In this document: piece by piece, positions 57,804-64,000 of the stretch | Layout of the letters: every line of letters starts with the position of its first letter | How positions within the stretch are numbered: the stretch's first letter is position 1 | Assembly (NCBI GenBank): GCA_018332375.1 | Contig: BOPV01000001.1 | Coordinates: 744,001 to 808,000, forward strand | Direction of reading: 5' to 3' | Length of the DNA: 64,000 nucleotides | Source: Roseiterribacter gracilis | GTDB lineage: Bacteria > Pseudomonadota > Alphaproteobacteria > BOG-932 > Roseiterribacteraceae | Made by a program: the position numbers and the translations under genes | Notes under the pieces: generated by a model | What the model was told of the DNA's origin: nothing | What the model saw: only the letters and a program-made list of their open reading frames with translations | Database searches by the model: none

Positions 57804-58942
57804 GCCTTTACACGGCTGCACAGCAGGTCGGTGGCGCGATCGGCCGGCATCGGGCGCGCGAAGAAATAGCCTTGTCCCATCTGGCATCCGCCGGCTTGCA
57901 GGATGCCGGCGACTTCTTCGTTCTCGACGCCTTCGGCGATCACCTTGACGTCGAGTGCGCTGGCCAGCGCCAGGATCGAGCGCACGATCGCCGACGCTTC
58001 TTCCGAATGCGCCATCTGCAGCACGAAGCTTTTGTCGATCTTGAGTTCGGTACAGGGCAGGGCCTGGATCTGCTGCAGGGTCGACGTTCCAGTCCCGAAA
58101 TCGTCGAGCGCGACATGGTAGTTGCGCAGACGCAGACGGCTGATCGACTCGCGCAGCCGCGTCGGATTGCGCGCCGCCGAACTCTCCGTCAGTTCGAGAC
58201 AGATCTGGTCGGCGCTGAGTCCGTGTTCGGCGCGCAGCGCTTCAAGCACGTCGACGAACTCTGCAGCTTCGAATGCTTCGGGCGACACGTTGATCGCGAC
58301 GATCGGCTTGACGCCGACGCGCGCCCATTGCGCCGCTTGGCTAAATGCGGCGTTCAGCACCCAGGCCGACAGGCGTTGGCTCATGCCGCTGGTTTCCGCG
58401 AGCGGAATGAACGCGTCGGGAAAGACCAAGCCCTGATCGGGATGTTGCCAGCGGCACAGCGCTTCCATGCCGGTGATGCGGTTGGTTTCGAGATCGAGGA
58501 TCGGCTGCCAATGCAGCACCAATTCGCCGCGATCGATCGCAAGCGACAAGGCATCGATGCCGGTCAACGCGCGCGGCGGGACGGGCTGTTCCAGCGCGCG
58601 CGCGAAATTCGACGCGGTGATTGGCTTTTGCAGCACCGGCCCCATCGTCAAGCCAAGCGACTTGCCGATACTTTGCGCGACATTCAGCACTTTCGGTTCA
58701 AACGCGCTCATCAGCACCACGACGGCGCTGCTGCGCAATTCAGCCAGTTCGCGCAGCACCTGCAGCCCATCCAGATTGGGCATCTGCAAATCGACCAGCG
58801 CGTAGTCGGGCGCCCATTCGCGCACCAGCGACAGAAACAGCTCGGGGTCGGTCGTGGTCCGGGTTTCGGCGCCGCTCTGCATCGCCAACAGCTCGACCAG
58901 GCGCAGCATGATCAGTTCGTCGTCCAGCGCGATGAGCCGCAT
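57782..58942 (-). CDS. REC-EAL response regulator, c-di-GMP phosphodiesterase
   Basis: The 386-aa protein has a receiver domain with phosphoacceptor Asp51 (ALVDLQMPNLDG) and a complete EAL domain (about 130-370). Catalytic residues are present: MEALCRW (EAL-type), NVSPEAF, ELTES, LDDFGTG, LKIDKSF, EGVEN and QGYFFARPM. It should degrade c-di-GMP in a phosphorylation-dependent way. No histidine kinase lies nearby, so its partner is elsewhere. No GGDEF domain is present. Confidence 0.93.
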   Translation of the reverse strand: MRLIALDDELIMLRLVELLAMQSGAETRTTTDPELFLSLVREWAPDYALVDLQMPNLDGLQVLRELAELRSSAVVVLMSAFEPKVLNVAQSIGKSLGLTMGPVLQKPITASNFARALEQPVPPRALTGIDALSLAIDRGELVLHWQPILDLETNRITGMEALCRWQHPDQGLVFPDAFIPLAETSGMSQRLSAWVLNAAFSQAAQWARVGVKPIVAINVSPEAFEAAEFVDVLEALRAEHGLSADQICLELTESSAARNPTRLRESISRLRLRNYHVALDDFGTGTSTLQQIQALPCTELKIDKSFVLQMAHSEEASAIVRSILALASALDVKVIAEGVENEEVAGILQAGGCQMGQGYFFARPMPADRATDLLCSRVKAQSFCSS

Positions 58943-59056
58943 GTTCGGTCCCCGAGGCGTAACCTGACACCAAGGTGACGACGATAGTAGTTACCGGAAG
59001 GTTCCTAAATCTGGCCTTTTCTCAGTTCTGCACCGCCGAATCCTGTCACGCAGCGT

Positions 59057-59875
59057 TCAACTTTCCTTCTTGGCGCGCTGCCAGAGCGCTTCCATTTCGT
59101 CGAGCGACGCAGCCTCGGGCGTGCGCCCGTCGGCGGCGAGCTGTTGTTCGATAAAGCGAAAACGGCGTTCGAACTTGGCGTTGGTACCGCGCAGCGCGGT
59201 TTCAGGATCGAGTTTCAGGTGGCGCGCCAGATTGACCACCACGAACAGCACGTCGCCGAATTCGTCTTCGATACGGCTTGTGTCGCCACTGGCTAATTCG
59301 GCGCGAAGCTCGCGCAGTTCTTCGTCCAGCTTGTCGAGAATGGGCGGTGCATCCGACCAATCAAAACCGACGCGCGCAGCGCGTTTCTGAAGCTTCAAGG
59401 CGCGGGTCAGGGCAGGGAGACCGATCGCAATTCCGTCCAGCGTACTGGGCGCGCGGCCGGTCGCTGCAGCCTTGGCTGCGCGCTCGAATTCTTTGCGCTC
59501 TTCCCACCATTTGTTGACCGCGCGCTCGTCTTCCAGTGTGCCCCCGGCGAAGACATGCGGGTGACGTGCTTCCATCTTGTCGACGATCGCGGTGACCACG
59601 TCGGTGAAGGTGAAGTCGCCACGTTCTTCGGCCATCTGGGCGTGAAAGACGACCTGGAAGAGCAGGTCGCCAAGCTCGTCTTTGAGGTCGCCCAGATCGC
59701 CACGCTCGATCGCGTCAGCGACCTCGTACGCTTCTTCGATCGTGTAGGGCGCGATGGTCGCGAAGTCCTGGCGCAGATCCCACGGACAGCCGCCATCAGG
59801 ATCGCGCAGCTTGGCCATCATCTGCAGCAGCCGTGCGATCGCCGGGCTGGAATTCTGAGGTTCGGATGGCGGCAC
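59057..59875 (-). CDS. mazG: nucleoside triphosphate pyrophosphohydrolase MazG
   Basis: The 272-aa protein has two MazG all-alpha NTP-PPase domains: the first with CPWDLRQDFATIAPYTIEEAYEVADAI and EELGDLLFQVV-type residues (KDELGDLLFQVVFHAQ), the second with ELRELRAELA and EDEFGDVLFVVVNLAR. It hydrolyses NTPs, probably to clear non-canonical nucleotides. The GTG at 59875 is preferred because the family begins just before PAIARLL; the frame to 60298 runs into the next promoter. In many alphaproteobacteria mazG follows hflX; here it is separated and inverted. Confidence 0.92.
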   Translation of the reverse strand: MPPSEPQNSSPAIARLLQMMAKLRDPDGGCPWDLRQDFATIAPYTIEEAYEVADAIERGDLGDLKDELGDLLFQVVFHAQMAEERGDFTFTDVVTAIVDKMEARHPHVFAGGTLEDERAVNKWWEERKEFERAAKAAATGRAPSTLDGIAIGLPALTRALKLQKRAARVGFDWSDAPPILDKLDEELRELRAELASGDTSRIEDEFGDVLFVVVNLARHLKLDPETALRGTNAKFERRFRFIEQQLAADGRTPEAASLDEMEALWQRAKKES

Positions 59876-59932
59876 TTCAGGTCCCCGGTGCTGAGTCGGC
59901 GTTGTGAGCCTAGTCCTCGCACAACAGACAAG

Positions 59933-59956
59933 GTGACCTGTCGGAATTCTTGTCAC
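59933..59956. promoter_or_regulatory. inverted repeat, possible activator site
   Basis: GTGAC, 14 bases, GTCAC forms an inverted repeat about 100 bases before the predicted start of transcription from the sigma-54-like promoter, the usual range for an enhancer-binding activator. It is short and could be chance. Confidence 0.3.
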
Positions 59957-60018
59957 ATTCGCGCCGAAACGCGCGTGGAATTCGCGAGATACATACAATT
60001 TGCAGCAACTGCGCCAAC

Positions 60019-60032
60019 GGCACCGGACTTGC
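60019..60032 (+). promoter_or_regulatory. candidate sigma-54 promoter (-24/-12)
   Basis: GGCAC, five bases, TTGC has the GG and GC doublets ten bases apart, as in the sigma-54 consensus TGGCAC-N5-TTGC. The expected start would be near 60044, about 28 bases before the PEP-CTERM gene. Confidence 0.45.
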
Positions 60033-60071
60033 GATACCCCCAAGGAAATTCTGAACCCTGGGAGAGAGAGC

Positions 60072-60755
60072 ATGTTCCACGCGAAGTTTTCGACATATCG
60101 CTTGGCGTTATTGGCAGGCGCAGCATCACTTACGATGGCCGTCGCCGCACCAGCCAGCGCGGGTGTGAGCTGGGGCTCAACCCCGGGCGGCGGTAACCCC
60201 AACGGGCTCAGTTCGTCGCAGGCGGGCACAACGACGATCGATTTCAACAGCGGTGCGGCGCCGGGATTTGCGGGCGGTGCAGTCACCGGTCCGGGCACGA
60301 CGTCGGGCCAGTACGCGCAGCCGCTCGATGATACCTCACGGTATTATTCGGTCGGTCCGTCAACCAGTTCGCCGTCGACGCTGACGCTTGGCAGCGCCAA
60401 CAACTATTTCGGGCTCTATTGGGGTTCGATCGACGCGTACAACACGATCAAGTTCTATAACGGCGCAACGCTGGTCGCGTCGTTCACCGGCCTCGACATC
60501 AACGACCCGGCGGACGGCAACCAGTCGAGCAGTGCCACCAATCGTTTCGTCGAATTCTCGTTCACGGGCAGCGACGCCTTTACCAGCGTGCAGTTCCTGT
60601 CGACCCAGAACGCGTTCGAGTTCGACAACGTGGCGTTCGGCAAGGTCGGAGGCGGCGGCCCCAACGTTCCGGAGCCGGCATCTGCGGCGATCCTCGGCAT
60701 GTCGTTGTTCGGCCTCGGCTGGGCGCGTCGTCGTCGCAACAAGCACACAGTCTGA
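60072..60755 (+). CDS. PEP-CTERM secreted protein
   Basis: The 227-aa protein has a signal peptide (about 1-30, ending APASAG), a beta-rich mature domain of the extracellular type (TTIDFNSG, NNYFGLYWGSIDAYNTIKFYNGATL, FVEFSFTGSDAFTSVQFLSTQ), and a C-terminal PEP-CTERM sorting signal NVPEPASAAILGMSLFGLG followed by WARRRRNK. It should be processed by an exosortase and anchored at or released from the surface, often linked to exopolysaccharide. GGAGAGAGAG precedes the ATG. A candidate sigma-54 promoter lies upstream, matching known PrsR/RpoN control of PEP-CTERM genes elsewhere. Confidence 0.9.
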   Translation: MFHAKFSTYRLALLAGAASLTMAVAAPASAGVSWGSTPGGGNPNGLSSSQAGTTTIDFNSGAAPGFAGGAVTGPGTTSGQYAQPLDDTSRYYSVGPSTSSPSTLTLGSANNYFGLYWGSIDAYNTIKFYNGATLVASFTGLDINDPADGNQSSSATNRFVEFSFTGSDAFTSVQFLSTQNAFEFDNVAFGKVGGGGPNVPEPASAAILGMSLFGLGWARRRRNKHTV

Positions 60756-60799
60756 ACACGCAGCCCGCGCGGCAACGCGCGGCGCACGCTGCATGCAAA

Positions 60800-60828
60800 A
60801 CGGCCCGCCGGAGAACCTGGCGGGCCGT
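60800..60828 (+). terminator. terminator after PEP-CTERM gene
   Basis: A perfect 10-bp stem (ACGGCCCGCC with GGCGGGCCGT) and a 9-base loop, preceded by AAAA and followed by CTTG. It sits 45 bases after the stop codon of the rightward gene. The T-tract is weak. Confidence 0.65.
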
Positions 60829-60896
60829 CTTGCATTGTGGTCGGCAAGCCCGGGGACGATGCGCAGAACCCCAATAACGACGAGGGTTTTGCTCCA

Positions 60897-60935
60897 TCTC
60901 TTAGTCGCATAATATGTATTATGGAAAATAAGAGA
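60897..60935. repeat. AT-rich two-part inverted repeat
   Basis: An outer 7-bp stem (TCTCTTA with TAAGAGA) and an inner 7-bp stem (CATAATA with TATTATG, loop TG) form a hairpin in a very AT-rich patch of this GC-rich window. It lies 17 bases beyond the stop of mepA and between converging genes. It may be the mepA terminator or a protein site. Confidence 0.55.
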
Positions 60936-60951
60936 CAGATCTAAAGCGGGT

Positions 60952-61866
60952 TCAGGGCGCCCCCAGAACCGCGCGGCATTGCGCCGGTAGTTCGGCCAGT
61001 TTCAGCGGCGGCTTCTCGGGTCCCGGTTTGGGATGCAGCGCTTCCTGCGTGAACCACCAATCGAGCGACGCGTCGCAGCCGTCGCCAGCCGGCACCGGAT
61101 CCTGGTGCTTGCACTCGGCTTCGCCGGCCGGACAGCTCAGCCGGATATGGAAGTGATAATTGTGCCCGTACACAGGCCGCAGTTTGGCGAGCCAGGAACG
61201 ATCGCCGGTCGCTTCGCGGCAGACAGCTTTCTTGATCGCCGGATTGACGAAGATGCGCTCGACTTCGGGTTCGAGCGATGCCGCGCGCAGCAAAGCCAGA
61301 TGCGCTTTCGTCCATTGTTTCGGATCGATATCGAGCCAGTCGGCGCGCACGACATTGGTGGCCGACAAATTCTCGCGCTCAACGCGGCTCAGCCGATGGT
61401 TCGGCATTGGCGACAGCCATACATCGGCGTCGATGCCCAACTGATGCGACGCATGGCCGGTCAACATCGGGCCGCCGCGCGGCTGCGCCATGTCGCCGAC
61501 CAGAAGACCGGGCCAGATGCCCTGCTCTTTCACTTTGCGTGCGAAACGTTCGAGGAACGCGACCATCACGGGATGGCCCCAATTGCGGTTGCGCGACAAG
61601 CGCATCACCTGCCATGCGTCGCCATCGATCGGCAGCTTCTCTCCACCGGCGAGACAACCATTCGAATAAAAGCCGATCACGCGCGGCGGCAACGCTGCCG
61701 GTTCGGCTTTGCGGCCGAACAATTCTCGGGCTGGCACTGACGGGTCGTTGGGATTGGCAATCGGTGGCAACGGCACCGGATCCAACGTGCCGAGATCCTG
61801 CGCCAATGCAGGCACAGTCAAACACAGCAGCAACGCGGTTCGAATCGTCCAGGACAGCATCGTCAT
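60952..61866 (-). CDS. mepA: penicillin-insensitive murein endopeptidase MepA
   Basis: The 304-aa periplasmic zinc peptidase (family M74, LAS fold) cleaves D-Ala-meso-DAP cross-links. It has a signal peptide (about 1-22), the GFYSNGCLAGGEKLP start of the family, zinc ligands in GHASHQLGIDADVW, and the second His group in YGHNYHFHIRLSCP. Cysteines in the C-terminal half (ECKHQDPVPAGDGCD) fit the family disulfides. The C-terminal Pro-rich tail is typical. It lies next to an L,D-transpeptidase in a small cell-wall cluster. Confidence 0.93.
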   Translation of the reverse strand: MTMLSWTIRTALLLCLTVPALAQDLGTLDPVPLPPIANPNDPSVPARELFGRKAEPAALPPRVIGFYSNGCLAGGEKLPIDGDAWQVMRLSRNRNWGHPVMVAFLERFARKVKEQGIWPGLLVGDMAQPRGGPMLTGHASHQLGIDADVWLSPMPNHRLSRVERENLSATNVVRADWLDIDPKQWTKAHLALLRAASLEPEVERIFVNPAIKKAVCREATGDRSWLAKLRPVYGHNYHFHIRLSCPAGEAECKHQDPVPAGDGCDASLDWWFTQEALHPKPGPEKPPLKLAELPAQCRAVLGAP

Positions 61867-61885
61867 GTCCTGGATCTTGCCTTGG

Positions 61886-62770
61886 CTAATGCGTGATCGC
61901 CACCGGAACGTCTTTGCGTTCCCACATCGCCTGGCGCACGACAGTCCAATCGATCCGCGCGGCGTCTTTGCCGGCCTTTGCCAGCACCATTTTCATGAAG
62001 CCGTCAGGCACTTCGTAGTCGCGATGTTTGTCGTCTTCGAGTTGATCGGTCTGATGCGCGTCGGGATGCGCTTGCATGAAAAGCTGCCCGTCGATCCAGG
62101 CGAATTTCACCGGCTGGTTGACCACGGTGACCTTGGTGCCAACCGGAATCTTGCCGAACATATCGACGATGTCTTCGGGATACATGCGGATGCAGCCGCG
62201 GCTGTCGCGACGTCCGATACCGTGCCAATCGTCGGTGCCGTGAATGAGATAGGCCGGCCAGCCGAGATACAGCGCGTGCGTACCCAGCGGATTGTCCGGG
62301 CCCGGCGGAACGATCTTCGGCTTCCACGGCTTGTCGGCGATTTCGGCTTTGGTGCGATACCAGGTCGGGCCCGCCATCTTGCGCACGACACTGGTTGAAC
62401 CGAGCGGCGTCTCGTTGCCCTCGCCGCCAATTCCCAGCGGATGCGTTTCCGGCACGCCGTCTTTGGTCGCGTAATAATAGAGGCGCAGCTCGCCGATATT
62501 CACCACGACGCCTTCATGCGGCGCGTCGGGCAGCAAATGCATGCCCGGAATCGTCACATCGCGTCCGGCGCCCGGCACCCACGGATCGACGCCGGGATTG
62601 GCCGCCAGCATCTCGACGTAGCCAATATTGTATTTGCGCGCGAGGTCGACGAGCGAGTCCTCGTACTGCGTGCGGATCACCTGCACCTGCCCGACGGATG
62701 GTGGGCTTGCCGATGCAGCGGCTGGAAGCATCAGGGCGGTGAGAACCGTATAGATCGTGCGGCGAAACAT
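61886..62770 (-). CDS. L,D-transpeptidase with LysM domain
   Basis: The 294-aa periplasmic enzyme has a signal peptide (about 1-21), a LysM-type domain (about 27-75, SLVDLARKYNIGYVEMLAANPG, VTIP) and a YkuD catalytic domain with HGTDDWHGIGRR and the active-site Cys in SRGCIRMYPEDI. It makes 3-3 cross-links or attaches proteins to peptidoglycan. The ATG at 62770 begins the signal peptide; an ATG at 62788 would add six residues without a ribosome binding site. It is 19 bases upstream of mepA in the same direction. Confidence 0.92.
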   Translation of the reverse strand: MFRRTIYTVLTALMLPAAASASPPSVGQVQVIRTQYEDSLVDLARKYNIGYVEMLAANPGVDPWVPGAGRDVTIPGMHLLPDAPHEGVVVNIGELRLYYYATKDGVPETHPLGIGGEGNETPLGSTSVVRKMAGPTWYRTKAEIADKPWKPKIVPPGPDNPLGTHALYLGWPAYLIHGTDDWHGIGRRDSRGCIRMYPEDIVDMFGKIPVGTKVTVVNQPVKFAWIDGQLFMQAHPDAHQTDQLEDDKHRDYEVPDGFMKMVLAKAGKDAARIDWTVVRQAMWERKDVPVAITH

Positions 62771-62859
62771 AGTCGCTAGAACTCGCATGTTTTGGTGCGC
62801 CGGTCGCAGCGCCAAGAGGACGCGGCAGCGCCCTGATCTTCGCATGGCGCTGCGCAAAG

Positions 62860-63564
62860 TTACCGCGACGGATCGGTTACCCGCAGCAGCTCGGCGCGCA
62901 GCGACGCATAGGCTTTGGCTTTCAGATTTGCGACCTGCGCCTGGTCCGATGCCGCGCGCGACACCCGGGCGCTATAGGTCTCGTCTTCGACCGGCGGAAC
63001 TGCAACGACGCGCCATTTTCCGGTCGCCGTATCGACGATCAGAACGTCGAGTCGAATGCGCATGCGCTGGCTTTGATCGGGGATCAGCGCGCCAACGATC
63101 GGAACCCACGAGATGACTTTGGTGGCGCCACTTTCCTGCGCGGATTCCAGCGTACCCCAGATGACGACGAGATGCGTGGCGCCGCCCTCGGCAGCGATCC
63201 ACCGCAAACGTTTCGGTCCGACACCGTCTTTGTTCGGCACGCCCGACCAGGGCGCCAGATCGAATCGTTCGCTTAATTGCATCAGCCCTTCGTCGGGCTG
63301 GGTTGCGCCCGATTGCACCAGAAGCAACCGCTCGCCTGCGCGCAGCCGTGTGCCGCCGCTGGCAAGTGCCGCCGCAATCGCTGCGTCGTTGATCGCAGAC
63401 TCGGCCGGCACATCGATCACATCGGTGCGTGCGAGTTCGCCGCGATAGAACGGATTGGCCGGTCCGTTTCCGCTTTCAGAATAGCCCGAATTGGAAATCG
63501 AACGGGTGCTGCAGCCAGCCACCAAGCCAGCCAACAGCATCGCCGCAACAAGTTGCGCACGCAT
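62860..63564 (-). CDS. putative outer-membrane lipoprotein
   Basis: The 234-aa protein has a lipoprotein signal ending in LVAGC (Cys about residue 18) followed by Ser-Thr, so it should be lipidated. The mature part has no recognised domain; it has alternating strands (HLVVIWGTLESA, MRIRLDVLIVDTATGKWRVVAVPP) and a C-terminal helix rich in Ala and Lys. GGAGGGG upstream favours the second of two adjacent ATG codons (63564). It probably belongs with the cell-envelope genes that follow. Confidence 0.75.
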   Translation of the reverse strand: MRAQLVAAMLLAGLVAGCSTRSISNSGYSESGNGPANPFYRGELARTDVIDVPAESAINDAAIAAALASGGTRLRAGERLLLVQSGATQPDEGLMQLSERFDLAPWSGVPNKDGVGPKRLRWIAAEGGATHLVVIWGTLESAQESGATKVISWVPIVGALIPDQSQRMRIRLDVLIVDTATGKWRVVAVPPVEDETYSARVSRAASDQAQVANLKAKAYASLRAELLRVTDPSR

Positions 63565-63627
63565 CATCCCCTCCACCACAAGGTCGCTCGGCCTTGTGGT
63601 GGCGAACTACGGCAATGGCATGGCGAA

Positions 63628-64000
63628 TTACGCTGCGCGCAGCGCCGCCAGAACTTTCTCGGGCACGAACGGCACCGAACGCAGACGAACGCCGATTGCG
63701 TCGAACACCGCGCTGGAGATCGCCGGTGCGACGATCGACGAAGATGGTTCGCCGACACCCCAGGGTTTTTCGGTTTGACGTTCGATGAGATCGATGTCGA
63801 TCGCGGGCACGTCGGGGAACGTCAGAATTGGATAGGTCGCCCAATCAACGCTGGTCACCGCATTGCTGTCCCAATCCAACTCTTCCAGCAGCACACGGCT
63901 GACGGTCTGGATGACGTTGCCTTCGATCTGGCTGCGCACCCCGTCCGGATTGATCACCTGCCCGCAATCCTGCACCACCGCAAAGCGCGTGACGCGAATG
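63628..64000 (-). CDS. molybdenum hydroxylase large subunit, C-terminal fragment
   Basis: Only the last roughly 124 codons are inside the window; the gene continues beyond 64000. The segment matches the C-terminus of xanthine-dehydrogenase/isoquinoline-oxidoreductase molybdopterin subunits: VVQDCGQVINPDGVRSQIEG, TYPILTFPDVPAIDIDLI, and the catalytic-Glu motif GVGEPSSSIVAPAISSAVFDAIG. Such enzymes hydroxylate aldehydes or N-heterocycles with a Mo cofactor and an Fe-S subunit. No substrate can be assigned from the fragment. Confidence 0.9.
   Translation of the reverse strand, partial: IRVTRFAVVQDCGQVINPDGVRSQIEGNVIQTVSRVLLEELDWDSNAVTSVDWATYPILTFPDVPAIDIDLIERQTEKPWGVGEPSSSIVAPAISSAVFDAIGVRLRSVPFVPEKVLAALRAA

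Noticed and set aside
60924-60941. Similarity of the stretch around ATAAGAGACAG to Tn5/IS50 ends or to a sequencing adaptor
   Set aside because: Only 11 bases match; the preceding bases differ from the mosaic end and from IS50 ends, and no transposase is nearby. The match is better explained by the local inverted repeat.

Overview
The window is a GC-rich, densely coding stretch of a bacterial chromosome, almost certainly from an alphaproteobacterium (probably Rhodospirillales or a relative; I cannot place it more finely). The evidence is gene order and content: recG-sdhE-mfd, lexA-trpCDGE-ppiD facing tpiA-secG-pyrG-eno-ftsB-pdhABC-lpd, lipA-coq10, cinA-ispDF, ntrBC-ntrYX and hfq-hflX, plus a lipoylated PDH E1 beta, fused IspDF, a GTTC-N7-GTTC LexA box and two PEP-CTERM proteins. 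I saw no tRNA, rRNA, insertion sequence, prophage or CRISPR array. All calls come from reading the sequence; no database search was possible.

Left part (1-18.6 kb). A small accessory region starts the window: an HD-family hydrolase coupled to an internally duplicated unknown protein, then two very large hairpins in a 303-base gap, then small stress or membrane proteins (RMF-like, CsbD-like, and a protein with four APSKR repeats), a MAPEG protein and a secreted protein. A TonB-dependent receptor is translationally coupled to an HSL-type esterase. recG faces sdhE-mfd. A second TonB receptor carries an STN signalling domain and lies next to a FecR-type anti-sigma gene, but no sigma factor gene is adjacent.

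Centre (18.8-49.2 kb). lexA, with its own LexA box, and trpC-trpD-trpG-trpE-ppiD run leftwards. tpiA-secG-pyrG-eno-ftsB and the pyruvate dehydrogenase cluster run rightwards, the latter with a cupin gene inserted between pdhC and lpd. A three-gene leftward operon of unknown genes sits between pyrG and eno, behind a cluster of repeated GTATCG motifs. A PEP-CTERM protein, lipA, a COQ10-like gene, cinA, ispDF and the two nitrogen two-component systems follow.

Right part (49.2-64 kb). A D-amino-acid aminotransferase, two tandem MFS exporters, a HAD phosphatase, hfq and hflX form one tightly overlapping run. An accessory block follows (LysR regulator, small membrane protein, tautomerase, DUF4865, beta-hydroxyacid dehydrogenase, REC-EAL phosphodiesterase), then mazG, a second PEP-CTERM protein behind a candidate sigma-54 promoter, three envelope genes (MepA, an L,D-transpeptidase, a lipoprotein) and the C-terminal end of a molybdenum hydroxylase large subunit cut by the window edge.

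Several genes usually present in these neighbourhoods in alphaproteobacteria (moaC-moeA next to lexA, kdsA after pyrG, dusB before ntrB, trkA after ntrX) are absent here. The most interesting unexplained signals are the GTATCG cluster with its operon, three regularly spaced stem-loops between eno and ftsB, the paired 75-base hairpins near 1.9-2.0 kb, and the sigma-54-like promoter in front of the second PEP-CTERM gene.
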